64,000 nucleotides of DNA from assembly GCA_964562455.1 (NCBI GenBank), contig CAZLTN010000010.1, positions 32,166 through 96,165 on the forward strand, read 5' to 3'. The position numbers and the translations under genes were made by a program. This DNA is from Ravibacter sp964562455 (GTDB taxonomy: Bacteria; Bacteroidota; Bacteroidia; Cytophagales; Spirosomataceae). Below the pieces are notes generated by a model. It was not told the origin of the DNA. It made no database searches and saw nothing but the letters and a program-made list of their open reading frames with translations. Positions 51,537-61,077 of this stretch are shown here, one piece after another; position 1 is the first letter of the stretch; each line of letters starts with the position of its first letter.

Positions 51537-54500
51537 CTAAAGCCCGAATTTCAATCCCATCGTAAAAATCTGGGGCATCGGGTTCAACCCGCTTTCAGGA
51601 TCCCATCCAGGCCATTTCGAAAAAGTCAGGATGTTCCTCGCAGAGGCGTAGATCCTCAGGTTATCCACCCGTACCGCCTTCAGCAGCGAAGCGGGCATCC
51701 TGTAGGCAAGCGACAGGTCCTGTACCCGCACAAACGACATCGGCTTGTACATCATGATTCCTCCGCCGAACACGTTGGTATTGGCAATGAGCCTCGGGAA
51801 ATCCATGTTCCGGTTTTCGGCCGTCCAATAAGGGAAATCCTGGGCATTACGCCGGTCGTAGGTATCCGATCCGCCTCTCCGGAGACCGTCCGCAAAGGCG
51901 CCCTGGTGTCCCAGATCGGCCCTGATAAAGACTGAAGCCGAGAAATTTTTGAAGAAAGTGAACTCATTCCTCAAACCCGCCCTGTACCGCGGGCTGGTAT
52001 AGCCGGTAAACTGCTTGTCCTTCAATGCCTCGTACACCCCGTTTTCGTCCACATCCACTACTTTGATATCGCCCGGCTGAAGACGGTATACCTGTGCTTT
52101 GTCTTTCTCCTCTGTCTGCCAGATGCCTACCATTTTATAGTTCCAGATACGGTCGATCGGCTGGCCGGGGAACCATTCATTCGTGTAGTCCGGCAGCTCT
52201 CTGCGTACCGTCTTGCCGTTTTCCTCCACTTCCTCGTAGTCACCGAAAAGTTTTTTGATCTTGTTGCGGTTCAAAGAGAACACCAGGCTCGATTTCCAGG
52301 AAAAGTTGCTTCTGCTGATATTGACTGAGCTGACGGCAAGCTCGAAGCCGCGGTTGCCCAGCTCCCCGAGGTTGGTCGTGATGCTCGTAAAGCCGGTGAT
52401 TTCCGGGAGCAACCGGTTCATCAGCAGATCGGTGGTCGTCATATCGTAATATTCGAGCGTAGTGTTGATTTTGTTGTTGAACAACCCGGCGTCCAGACCA
52501 ATGTTAACGGATGTTGTACGCTCCCACTTCAGCCTGTGGTTAGCCAGCGTGTTGTTGTAAACCCCCACCTGTACCCCCGTTCCGTCGTAATAAAGATTGG
52601 AAGTAAGCTGGGCAAGCGCGGAGTAAGCGCCGATTTCACGGTTACCGTTGATCCCCCACGAAGCCCTCAGCTTCATGTAGCTCACCGGGTCTATATGGAA
52701 GAAGGGTTCTTCCGAAATCTTCCAGGCTACAGCCATCGCCGGAAATACGGCTCTCGGGTTCTGGTTTCCGAAAGCGGAATAGCCGTCGCGACGGACGGAA
52801 CCGGTAAACAGGTAGCGGTCTTTAAACGCATAATTTAACCTACCCATCGCTGCATCGCCGGTAATCTTGGTATCGCTGTCGCTCAGAAACGGATTGGTTC
52901 CGTACTGGAGCCCGTGGAAACCCAGGTTCTGGTTGGGAACGAAGCTTTGGTTTCCGTGCGTAGAGCTCCATGAAAGCGCCTTTTCCGCACTGTAAAGCAA
53001 CGTAACGTCAAAACTGTGCTCTCCGAAAGACTTGTTCCAGTGAAGGAGATTGTCAAGAATGTACTCGTAGCTGCTGGCGTCCGCCCTTGTACCGTAGCCG
53101 TTCGAATACGTTTGTCCGCCTGTAACAGTTGAGGAAGGCCAGAAGTTATAGTCTTTCGACCAACTGTACCGGGGCTGGAAAGACAGCTTGTAATCGAACC
53201 CGAAAGGAAGCTTTACTTTTCCCTGCAGTGAGGTAAAAAATGTGTTGGCCCTGTTGTAGCGCTGCTGCCCGTAGTAGTTGATCATCGGGTTCGGAGTAGC
53301 AAAGCTGTTGGGATACCACACCGCATTTCCGTTTTCATCGAAATCATCCCCGTATGGGCTCATTACATACATTTGTGACAAAGTCGCCTGTACGACGCTC
53401 TGATCCCGGTCACCGAACTGGGAATATGCAGCAAGGCTCAGCCAGTCGTTTACTTTGAAATCGATATTCAGCCGCGAGCGTATGGATTTAAATTTGTCTC
53501 CGCGGATAACCCCTTCATTGTTGTCGTATCCCAGCGACCAGTAGTAGCTGATGTCTTTCGTACCGCCATCCACGCTTACAGTATAATTCTGCCTTACGCC
53601 CTTCTGCATTACGGCATCATACCAGTCTACCGTTTTGCCAGCCAGGTAGTTTTCAGTCTCTACATCAAAAAACCTCAGCCTGCTCAACCATTCCCGGGTA
53701 TTATCGGTCTGGGGATTGTTGCTGGCATTACGCCATTGATCTATCGTAACCCCGGCAGGCAACTGCGCAGGATTGTCGTAATAAAAAGAAGGCATCGAAG
53801 GGTTGATCCCCCGAAGCACATCGCGCCTGAATGTCAGGTAACCCGCCGCATCGAAAGGCTTATACTGGTTGGTCGTACCCGCTACGCCCGCATTGGCCGT
53901 AAAATTCACTTTTGCCTTTCCTTCCCTCCCTTTCTTGGTAGTGACCAGGATAACTCCCGCAGCAGCCCTGGCACCAAAAACAGCGGCAGAACTCGCATCT
54001 TTGAGGATATCGACCGACTCAATATCGGCGGGATTTATATCAGCCATGCTTCCGTTGTAAATGACCCCGTCGAGCACTACCATAGGCGCCCGCGACGCGT
54101 TCAGTGACTTCGGCCCGCGCACTTCCATAGAGCTTCCACCCGCCGCACCGGTCGACTGGTTTGCGTTGAAGCCCGCAATAGTCCCGGTGAGCATATCGCC
54201 CATCTGGGTCATAGGCTGATCCTGGAATGTCGCTGCGTCAAGCCTTACCACAGCACCGGTAAGGTCGCTTTTCTTTACAGTACCGTAACCAACCACCACC
54301 AATTCGTCGAGCTGGCTGGCCGAAGGCTCGAGATCAACGTCGATTACCGATCTGTTTCCGACCACGGTTTCATACGTGACATAGCCTATAAATGAAAAAG
54401 CCAGCGTATCAGCCGCCCCGGCTTCTATCTGGTAACGGCCGTTCACATCTGCCGCCACCCCGCGGTGGGTCCCTTTTACCATGACGCTTACGCCGGGCAG

Positions 54501-54644
54501 TCCCATTCCGGTGGATTTCTCCTTAACAGTACCCGCGACTTCACCTCCCGACTGCGAAAAGGCAGGCGAAAGAAAACACCAGCTCAGCAGGAAAACCGGC
54601 AACGGCTTCATGCATCGTTGAATGATAGATAGAAATGTTGACAT
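51537..54644 (-). CDS. SusC/RagA-type TonB-dependent outer-membrane transporter
   Basis: The ATG at 54644 gives 1035 residues with a signal ending at SPAFSQ; the open frame reaches 37 codons further upstream through likely untranslated leader. The order is a carboxypeptidase-regulatory-like domain (VAGTVKEKSTGMGLPGVSVMV), a TonB-box-like stretch (LDELVVVGYGTVKKSDLTGAV), a plug (MEVRGPKSLNASRAPMVVLDG, DIESVDILKDASSAAVFGARAAAGVILVTTKKG) and a 22-strand-type barrel ending MGLKFGL. It would import the glycan bound by the adjacent SusD. A LacI-type operator candidate lies 120 bases upstream, in the region shared with the divergent LacI gene. Confidence 0.96.
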   Translation of the reverse strand: MSTFLSIIQRCMKPLPVFLLSWCFLSPAFSQSGGEVAGTVKEKSTGMGLPGVSVMVKGTHRGVAADVNGRYQIEAGAADTLAFSFIGYVTYETVVGNRSVIDVDLEPSASQLDELVVVGYGTVKKSDLTGAVVRLDAATFQDQPMTQMGDMLTGTIAGFNANQSTGAAGGSSMEVRGPKSLNASRAPMVVLDGVIYNGSMADINPADIESVDILKDASSAAVFGARAAAGVILVTTKKGREGKAKVNFTANAGVAGTTNQYKPFDAAGYLTFRRDVLRGINPSMPSFYYDNPAQLPAGVTIDQWRNASNNPQTDNTREWLSRLRFFDVETENYLAGKTVDWYDAVMQKGVRQNYTVSVDGGTKDISYYWSLGYDNNEGVIRGDKFKSIRSRLNIDFKVNDWLSLAAYSQFGDRDQSVVQATLSQMYVMSPYGDDFDENGNAVWYPNSFATPNPMINYYGQQRYNRANTFFTSLQGKVKLPFGFDYKLSFQPRYSWSKDYNFWPSSTVTGGQTYSNGYGTRADASSYEYILDNLLHWNKSFGEHSFDVTLLYSAEKALSWSSTHGNQSFVPNQNLGFHGLQYGTNPFLSDSDTKITGDAAMGRLNYAFKDRYLFTGSVRRDGYSAFGNQNPRAVFPAMAVAWKISEEPFFHIDPVSYMKLRASWGINGNREIGAYSALAQLTSNLYYDGTGVQVGVYNNTLANHRLKWERTTSVNIGLDAGLFNNKINTTLEYYDMTTTDLLMNRLLPEITGFTSITTNLGELGNRGFELAVSSVNISRSNFSWKSSLVFSLNRNKIKKLFGDYEEVEENGKTVRRELPDYTNEWFPGQPIDRIWNYKMVGIWQTEEKDKAQVYRLQPGDIKVVDVDENGVYEALKDKQFTGYTSPRYRAGLRNEFTFFKNFSASVFIRADLGHQGAFADGLRRGGSDTYDRRNAQDFPYWTAENRNMDFPRLIANTNVFGGGIMMYKPMSFVRVQDLSLAYRMPASLLKAVRVDNLRIYASARNILTFSKWPGWDPESGLNPMPQIFTMGLKFGL

Positions 54645-54763
54645 GTTTCTGGGGTTTAAAAACGTTAAAAAATACAGACCGCGAAGGAGGTACAGTAGGT
54701 AGCCTGGTCTTAGTTTTACAATATGATAACTCTCCCTAACTGGCGGCATACTCAAAAAAGTTA

Positions 54764-54777
54764 CGGTAACGTTATCG
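54764..54777. promoter_or_regulatory. Candidate LacI-family operator upstream of SusC
   Basis: CGGTAACGTTATCG is palindromic at 12 of 14 positions around a central CG, the typical form of LacI/GalR operators. It lies in the 381-base gap 54645-55025 between divergent SusC and LacI genes. The rest of the gap holds the LacI promoter (54970-54999) and no other structure that I can support. Confidence 0.6.
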
Positions 54778-54969
54778 AAAAACAGCCCCTGAAAGCCTTC
54801 TCATCCACGGGCTACAATATACTGCCGGCCACTCGGGGACCGACTTTTTCTCTACGAAAGTAGATAGCCTGCGATCAGCTAAATGTGACGGGATTAACAG
54901 GAAATATCCTGCTATTACCTATCCGCTGTTACCGGCGATTTCATTGTTTCGGAACTCGTTTTCTCTTTT

Positions 54970-54999
54970 TTTGTTAAATTTTAGGGTTGTTTAAATTTG
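54970..54999 (+). promoter_or_regulatory. Bacteroidota promoter of the LacI gene
   Basis: TTTG (54970-54973), 18 bases, then TAAATTTG (54992-54999) match both halves of the Bacteroidota sigma-ABfr-type promoter. The LacI start follows 26 bases downstream, preceded by AGGAG (55018-55022), an unusually clear Shine-Dalgarno for this group. Confidence 0.7.
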
Positions 55000-55025
55000 G
55001 AGGGTGAAAATACCCATAGGAGCAT

Positions 55026-56045
55026 ATGAGGAATAAGAGGAAGCCGGCTACCATAAAAGATATCGCACGAGCACTGGATATTTCAGTCTCGACCGTATCG
55101 AGAGCCATTCGCGACACCTATGACGTGGGACAGGAAACCAGGCTGAAGGTGCTGGAAATGGCGAAAGCCCTTAATTACCGTCCCAACCTCAACGCGACAG
55201 GACTGGTTAAAAGCAGTACCCGAAAGCTGGGTGTCATTATTCCGGCCATTACCAACTATTATTTTTCTACGGTTATCACCGGGATGAAAGATGTCGCGAA
55301 GGAAAATGACTTCAATCTTGTGCTCTATATCTCCGACGACAATGCTGCTGCCGAATCAGCTATTCTCCGGAACCTGTCGATACACAGCGTCGACGGGCTG
55401 CTGGTATGCCTTTCTTCTGAAACCACCGATTATTCGGTTATCCGGGAGGTGATAGATGACGGCCTTCCTGTTGTATTCTTCGACCGGGTTCCGGCAGGGC
55501 TGGAAACATCGAAAGTGGTACAGGACGACTATAACGGGGCATACCTCGTTACAAAACACCTGATCGAAAAAGGGTATACCCGTATAGCGCATATAACGGG
55601 CCCGGCTGAATTGCAACTCACCGAGAAGCGGCTTGCGGGTTTCCTCGCCGCCCTGAAAGACCACCAGGTACATTGTGAAGACGGATGGATCATCAACTCC
55701 GGTTTTTCCCAGGCCCACGGCTTCGGGGACACCGAGCGCCTGCTTCACCTGGAAAACCGCCCCGACGCGATCTTTGCCGTCAATGACAGAAAAGCTATCG
55801 GTGCGATTATGGCCTGCAAAAAATCGGGTATCCCTATCGGTGCGCAAATGGGAATTGTCGGCTTTACGAACGACCCGGTCTGCGAGATCGTGTCTCCTAC
55901 CCTTTCTTCCATGGCGGAGCCGGCCTATGAAATCGGCCGGAAAAGTTGCGAGTTGCTGTTGAAGCACATCAGGAAAGATACTTTCCGGGGAGAAGAAGTC
56001 GTACTGTCGGGAGAGTTGGTGGTACGGGAATCGACAGTCAGATAA
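55026..56045 (+). CDS. LacI/GalR family transcriptional regulator
   Basis: This 339-residue regulator has the N-terminal helix-turn-helix and hinge (ATIKDIARALDISVSTVSRAIRDTYDVGQETRLKVLEMAKALNYRPN) and a periplasmic-binding-like effector domain (LGVIIPAITNYYFSTVITGM, DGLLVCLSS, PVVFFDRVP, DAIFAVNDRKAIGAI, IVGFTND). Such proteins release operators on sugar binding. It is divergent from SusC and followed by the heme-type propeller gene, so it likely regulates both. A matching palindrome is upstream at 54764. Confidence 0.95.
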   Translation: MRNKRKPATIKDIARALDISVSTVSRAIRDTYDVGQETRLKVLEMAKALNYRPNLNATGLVKSSTRKLGVIIPAITNYYFSTVITGMKDVAKENDFNLVLYISDDNAAAESAILRNLSIHSVDGLLVCLSSETTDYSVIREVIDDGLPVVFFDRVPAGLETSKVVQDDYNGAYLVTKHLIEKGYTRIAHITGPAELQLTEKRLAGFLAALKDHQVHCEDGWIINSGFSQAHGFGDTERLLHLENRPDAIFAVNDRKAIGAIMACKKSGIPIGAQMGIVGFTNDPVCEIVSPTLSSMAEPAYEIGRKSCELLLKHIRKDTFRGEEVVLSGELVVRESTVR

Positions 56046-56150
56046 CCGCATCTTTCCGATCCTGTCCGTAAGTAGACACCTCCTCCCTCCTTCTTTTTTA
56101 TCTGCCGGGAATTCTACCGAGCGGCAGCTTTATTTATTACCGCCCTTCAT

Positions 56151-59100
56151 ATGTCACGATTTGTACTACTGTATACGCTCAGCCTGGCGCTTTTGACGCT
56201 TCTTCTGACCTCGTCTCAAAACAGCCATCCCGTGTGGGTCCTGAAAAGCAGCGCCGACACCTTGTACAACCGCCTTTCCGATGAGCAGAAGAGGTCTGCC
56301 AGGTTTGCATTGGCCGGGCTTTCCGTAGCTCCCGGGCTCCAGGCAAGCCTGTTTGCTTCCGAGCCGATTGTCACCAATCCTACCGTGATCGATATAGACC
56401 ACCGCGGGCGGGTGTGGGTCTGCGAAGCCAATAATTACCGGCCCGCCATTACCGGGCGGAAAGCCGACCCCAGGGGCGACAGGGTAGTCATCCTCGAGGA
56501 TACCGATGGCGACGGGAGATTCAACAAATCGACAGTCTTCTACCAGGATCCGGAACTGAATGCACCTATCGGACTTTGGGTCGCCGGCAACAGGGCCATT
56601 GTTTCGCAGAGCCCTTATGTATGGCTACTGACCGATACCGACGGCGATGACAAGGCCGACAAGAAAGAAATAATTTTCTCCGGCATCGAGGGCGAGCAGC
56701 ACGATCACGGCATTCATTCATTTGTAATGGGCCCCGATGGCAAATTCTATTTTGCCGTGGGGAACGAAGGGAAGCAGCTCCTGGGAAAAAACGGGGAGCA
56801 GCTCAGGGATAAGAACGGGCAGATAATTGATTTTAAAAAGTACAGGCAGGGGCTTGTCATCCGCTGCGACGAGGATTTCACCAACCTGGAAGTACTCGGG
56901 CACAACTTCCGTAATAATTATGAGCCGGCAATCGACAGCTACGGTACTATCTTCCAGTCTGACAATGATGATGACGGTAACAGGGGGGTACGTATCAATT
57001 TCGTAATGGAAAACGGGAACTACGGTTATACCGACGAGCTTACCGGCGCCGGGTGGCGTGTAAAAAGGACCAACCAGGAGGACTCCATTCCTTTCCGGCA
57101 CTGGCACCTCAACGACCCCGGTGTAGTCCCCAATCTTCTGCAGACCGGCGCCGGATCTCCCACCGGCCTGATTTTCTACGAAGGCAACCTGCTGCCGGGA
57201 ATGTACCGTAACCAGATGATCCATTGCGATGCCGGCCCGAATGTGGTCAGATCCTATTCCGTCAGCAAATCGGGTGCAGGCTATACCGCTTCCATCAATA
57301 ACCTGCTGCAGGGTACCAAAGATCAGTGGTTCCGCCCTTCCGATGCAGCTACCGCTCCCGACGGCTCCGTTTTTGTATCGGATTGGTATGATCCGGGGGT
57401 CGGCGGCCACCAGATGGGCGATACCACCCGCGGACGCATTTACCGGATTGCCCCTGAAGCATCGGCGTACAAAGTTCCCTCTTTCGACTTCTTGACTGTA
57501 AACGGCGCAATAAAAGCGTTGGAAAACCCGAACCTGTCAGTAAGGTACCTGGCCTCCAAAACCCTGCGCGCAAAACCGGACCAGTCAGTTTCTCCTTTAA
57601 AAAAGCTGTTCAACGACCGTTCCGTAAATTCCCGGCTGAGAGCCCGTGCATTCTGGATCCTTTCCGCAATCATATCCCCTTCCGATCCGCTGTGGGAGAA
57701 GGCCGCCGGCGACCCGGACTCCGACATCAGGATAACCGTGCTGAGGGCAGCCCGGCAGGTCAACAGGGACAACGGCCCGCTCTGGGTTAAAATGGCAGGA
57801 GACAAAGAAGTGCAGGTCAGGCGGGAAGTGGCGCTCTCGCTTTCCGGTAAAAAAGGAACTGACGTGACAAATGCCTGGATAAAAGCAGCGGAGGGCTATC
57901 GCACCGGCGACAGGTGGTACCTGGAAGCGCTGGGTATCGGGGCCGAAAACAACTGGGACGCCCTGTTTGAGGCCTGGAAGGGTACTGTTAAAGGAAATAT
58001 GCTCACGAGCCCGGAAGCCCGGGATATCATCTGGCGATCGAGAACGGCCGCGGCAGTCCCCTTTCTCGCCCAACTGGCAGGCGATCAAACCGTACCGCAG
58101 AAGGAAAGACTCCGTTATTTCCGGGCATTCGATTTCAACCCCGGCGGACGGGAAAAATCAGAGGCGCTGATGACCATCATAAAGGGGAATTCACCCGCTC
58201 AGCAGGAAATCAACCAGCTAGCGCTCACTCATCTCGACCCGGAATATGTACGCCGCAACCAGCGCGCAATGAAGGCGCTGCAACAACTGCTGGATGCTGA
58301 ATACGGAACAGAAAACTACATAGAGCTTGTCAAACGCTTTGAGCCCGCCGGTGAAAACCGCCGGCTGCTTGACCTGGCCTTATCCAAACCCTATGACGCG
58401 GTAGGGCGTGCTGCAGCCGGGCAGTTGGTAAAGCAGAACGGTGTCCGGCTTCTTGATGAAACGCTCCGCAACTCCGGTACCGAGCAGAAAATAGCCGCGT
58501 TAGGAGCTATAAGCCGCATAGGAAGCGATGCTACGCTCGACCTTGCCACAACGGTAGCCCTGGACGAAAATCAGCCGCTGGCGCTACGCAGGGCAGCCGT
58601 GCGCTCGGTTGCTGGAAGCTCCCGTGGGGAAGATCTTCTGCTGCAGTACCTCAAAGCCGACAAACTGACCGATGAGCTGAAGGCAGCGGCGATCCAAAGC
58701 CTAAGCAATACCTGGAGAAAGGCTGTCAGGAAAGAAGCAGCGGCCTATCTCGACGGAGGTAAAAGTTCCGTCCGGAAGCATCCGCCCGTAAAGGATCTTA
58801 TAGCCAGAAAAGGAAATATCCAAAACGGAAAAGAGCTTTTCACCAGGTACTGCTCGGTCTGCCACCAGGTAAAGTCGCAGGGAACGGACTTCGGGCCGGC
58901 GCTTTCCGAAATCGGTGATAAGCTTTCAAAGGAAGGGCAATACCTGGCCATTTACTACCCCAGCGCGGGGATCAGCTTCGGATACGAAGGCTATGAAGTC
59001 AGGTTTAAAGACGGGACCGAAACAGCCGGGATCATAGTCAGTAAAACAGAAACCGACCTGGTCCTTAAATTTCCCGGCGGAAGTACCCAGGACTACAAGA

Positions 59101-59222
59101 TGTCGGGAGTGGCCTCTATCCGCCAGATGGATGAATCGATGATGACGCCCGGCCTGCATGAAGCGCTGTCGACAGAGGAACTGGTAGACCTGGTGGAGTT
59201 CCTTACCAGCCTGAAAAAGTAA
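56151..59222 (+). CDS. Dehydrogenase-type propeller + HEAT repeats + c-type heme domain
   Basis: This 1023-residue exported protein (N-terminal signal, hydrophobic LLYTLSLALLTLLLTS) has a propeller at ~60-434 (VAPGLQASLFASEPIVTNPTVI, DHRGRVWVCEANNY, LEDTDGDGRFNKST), HEAT repeats at ~450-870, and a heme domain at ~884-1023 with C901-S-V-C904-H905 and the late SMMTPGL segment that could supply the distal Met. This domain order is known from Planctomycete/Verrucomicrobia proteins with a 'putative heme-binding domain'. It shares the propeller and HEAT parts with the 4018 protein, but carries heme instead of cupredoxin and lacks ThuA. It probably oxidises a sugar in the periplasm, passing electrons to its own heme. 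Confidence 0.92.
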   Translation: MSRFVLLYTLSLALLTLLLTSSQNSHPVWVLKSSADTLYNRLSDEQKRSARFALAGLSVAPGLQASLFASEPIVTNPTVIDIDHRGRVWVCEANNYRPAITGRKADPRGDRVVILEDTDGDGRFNKSTVFYQDPELNAPIGLWVAGNRAIVSQSPYVWLLTDTDGDDKADKKEIIFSGIEGEQHDHGIHSFVMGPDGKFYFAVGNEGKQLLGKNGEQLRDKNGQIIDFKKYRQGLVIRCDEDFTNLEVLGHNFRNNYEPAIDSYGTIFQSDNDDDGNRGVRINFVMENGNYGYTDELTGAGWRVKRTNQEDSIPFRHWHLNDPGVVPNLLQTGAGSPTGLIFYEGNLLPGMYRNQMIHCDAGPNVVRSYSVSKSGAGYTASINNLLQGTKDQWFRPSDAATAPDGSVFVSDWYDPGVGGHQMGDTTRGRIYRIAPEASAYKVPSFDFLTVNGAIKALENPNLSVRYLASKTLRAKPDQSVSPLKKLFNDRSVNSRLRARAFWILSAIISPSDPLWEKAAGDPDSDIRITVLRAARQVNRDNGPLWVKMAGDKEVQVRREVALSLSGKKGTDVTNAWIKAAEGYRTGDRWYLEALGIGAENNWDALFEAWKGTVKGNMLTSPEARDIIWRSRTAAAVPFLAQLAGDQTVPQKERLRYFRAFDFNPGGREKSEALMTIIKGNSPAQQEINQLALTHLDPEYVRRNQRAMKALQQLLDAEYGTENYIELVKRFEPAGENRRLLDLALSKPYDAVGRAAAGQLVKQNGVRLLDETLRNSGTEQKIAALGAISRIGSDATLDLATTVALDENQPLALRRAAVRSVAGSSRGEDLLLQYLKADKLTDELKAAAIQSLSNTWRKAVRKEAAAYLDGGKSSVRKHPPVKDLIARKGNIQNGKELFTRYCSVCHQVKSQGTDFGPALSEIGDKLSKEGQYLAIYYPSAGISFGYEGYEVRFKDGTETAGIIVSKTETDLVLKFPGGSTQDYKMSGVASIRQMDESMMTPGLHEALSTEELVDLVEFLTSLKK

Positions 59223-59314
59223 AGCAGGTTTCCGGGAATCAAAGCTATTAATATCGCCCTGTAAAGATTTAAGAAGTCTCAAGAGTAAATCAATTAAGCG
59301 TAAGGCTTTTGCTT

Positions 59315-59334
59315 GTAACTAATAAAATAGTTAC
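59315..59334. promoter_or_regulatory. Short hairpin just before the LRR start codon
   Basis: GTAACTA (59315-59321) and TAGTTAC (59328-59334) form a perfect 7-bp stem with a 6-base loop, ending 4 bases before the ATG at 59339. If transcribed, it would cover the ribosome-binding region. It could instead be a DNA operator. Confidence 0.4.
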
Positions 59335-59338
59335 AGAT

Positions 59339-60742
59339 ATGATTAAGCAAATTTTGTACCTGACACTCTTATCTCTGCCCATAACAGCGCAAACTATCCT
59401 ACGCCAGGACGAGTTTACCAAAGAACTCCCGGCATCGGTAAACAAGTACGGCAAAGAAGATGCACTGAAGAGCGCGGAAGTCCATATGAGCCTTATGAAA
59501 ATCCTTAACAGCGGCTTCCTGAAGTATTCTGAAAAGCCGCTGGGTATCTCAATAGGTCTGTACCTCAACAAAAAAGGTGAAATAGACTATCTCGTCTACT
59601 CTCCTGTGAAGACCGATATTCCTGCCGACACTTTTGATCTCATCATGAAGAAAAAGCTGGCTCCCGCTTTTAAAAGCTGGAAACTTGAGGGGTTGAATAA
59701 AAATGCCCAGGGTAATCTTATGTTACTTTTTACACCTAAACCCGGCGAAGTTATTGAAACGATGGTCCGGCATGCCGCAACATCGGCAAAACGACCGCCA
59801 GATTACCGCCCCAAATCCAATGATACTACCCTTACGACCCTGGAAGAGCTGAGGCAATTTGTCAACACCGGCCAGATCCTGAAAATAGACCTTTCGGTGC
59901 TCGGGCTGACAAGCATACCCGAAGAAATTTACCGGTTTGAAAATGTAAAGACCCTCGGGCTAAACGGGAACAAAATCACCGACGTCAGGCTGGACCTGAA
60001 AAGATTTAAGCAACTGGATTATCTCGATCTCAACCACAATCCTATCCGGAAACTAAAGCTGACCCGTACCAACCAACTGAAAAATATCAATCTCCAGGGT
60101 ACAGGAATGGTACGGATCCCCGGGAGCCTGAAAAATATAAGGAGCCTGAGGTCGGTATGGCTGGGCTTCAACCCGAAGCTGAATCTCAGGCAACGGGATT
60201 TCAGAAGAATACGCAATGTCGAAGATCTGAATTTATACGCATGCTCCCTCAGCACACTTTCGCCGCATATCAGACATCTGAAAAAACTGGAAGTACTGGA
60301 TCTGTATTACAATCAACTGACCGGGCTGCCTGAAAGCATTACCACCCTGAAGCATCTAACACATCTTGCCCTGTCGAACAACAAACTGGAAAAGCTTCCC
60401 GAAGACCTGGGTAACCTTCAGAAGCTGGAGTTCCTCTACCTTCATCATAACAGGCTGAGCACCCTGCCGGGTACAATCACTGCCCTGGAAAAGCTGAAGG
60501 TGCTTGACATCGGGTACAACTGGTTCTATCGCTATCCCGATATGCTCGGAGGGTTCCGTAGCCTATCTGAGCTGGATTTGTCCGGCAACAATTTTGACAA
60601 ATTCCCGCAGCAGTTGCTTGAGCTGAAGAATCTCGAAAAATTATATCTCAGGGGTAATCCCTTTCTCGATAACGAACCGGACACGACGCTTGCCAACAGC
60701 ATCGGGGAACTGAAGACAAACAATAAAGAAGTGTTTCACTGA
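59339..60742 (+). CDS. Secreted leucine-rich repeat protein
   Basis: The ATG at 59339 (467 residues) begins a signal peptide (LYLTLLSLPITAQ); the frame also opens at a TTG ten codons upstream. An N-terminal domain of about 110 residues has a pattern like the TonB C-terminal fold (GISIGLYLNKKGEIDYLVYSPV, FDLIMKKKLAPAFKSWKLEGL). From about residue 170, at least ten LRRs follow with the LxxLxLxxNxL core (LDLNHNPI, LDLYYNQLTGLPESI, LALSNNKLEKLPEDL, LYLHHNRLSTLPGTI). LRR proteins mostly bind partners; the partner here is unknown. Confidence 0.9.
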   Translation: MIKQILYLTLLSLPITAQTILRQDEFTKELPASVNKYGKEDALKSAEVHMSLMKILNSGFLKYSEKPLGISIGLYLNKKGEIDYLVYSPVKTDIPADTFDLIMKKKLAPAFKSWKLEGLNKNAQGNLMLLFTPKPGEVIETMVRHAATSAKRPPDYRPKSNDTTLTTLEELRQFVNTGQILKIDLSVLGLTSIPEEIYRFENVKTLGLNGNKITDVRLDLKRFKQLDYLDLNHNPIRKLKLTRTNQLKNINLQGTGMVRIPGSLKNIRSLRSVWLGFNPKLNLRQRDFRRIRNVEDLNLYACSLSTLSPHIRHLKKLEVLDLYYNQLTGLPESITTLKHLTHLALSNNKLEKLPEDLGNLQKLEFLYLHHNRLSTLPGTITALEKLKVLDIGYNWFYRYPDMLGGFRSLSELDLSGNNFDKFPQQLLELKNLEKLYLRGNPFLDNEPDTTLANSIGELKTNNKEVFH

Positions 60743-61077
60743 AAGCCGGCCGCAAGCCGTTTCCTATAACCCGAGGCGTTTTTTATCCTTTACAGCGTTT
60801 TCATATAACTATTCCAGCTCATCATACCGTTTAATAAATTCCATAACTTAAAAATAGATTTTTACAAAAATTTCCCTTCTTTTACAAAAGACAACAAGAG
60901 AAATTTGTATTTATAGTCAGCACTTCCGCACTTGTATCTCTGATCTAAATCTCACTGATGATACTATAGGCGGACCTGTATCTCACCATTTATACAAGAG
61001 GAATTTTGAACGCAACCGTTTTCGAATTCTTGCGATGATATTTTACACAGGTATTATTCTTTTTAAATATTATACAT
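60743..61077. other. AT-rich intergenic stretch without a gene
   Basis: No supported reading frame is visible. It contains an imperfect inverted pair around ACAAAAATTTCCCTT and AAGAGAAATTTGT (60870-60915), and several A/T runs typical of a promoter region for the subtilase that follows. Nothing more can be said. Confidence 0.6.

Noticed and set aside
60743..61077. Phage or integrase remnants in the AT-rich gap
   Set aside because: No frame in either strand shows integrase, transposase or phage motifs.
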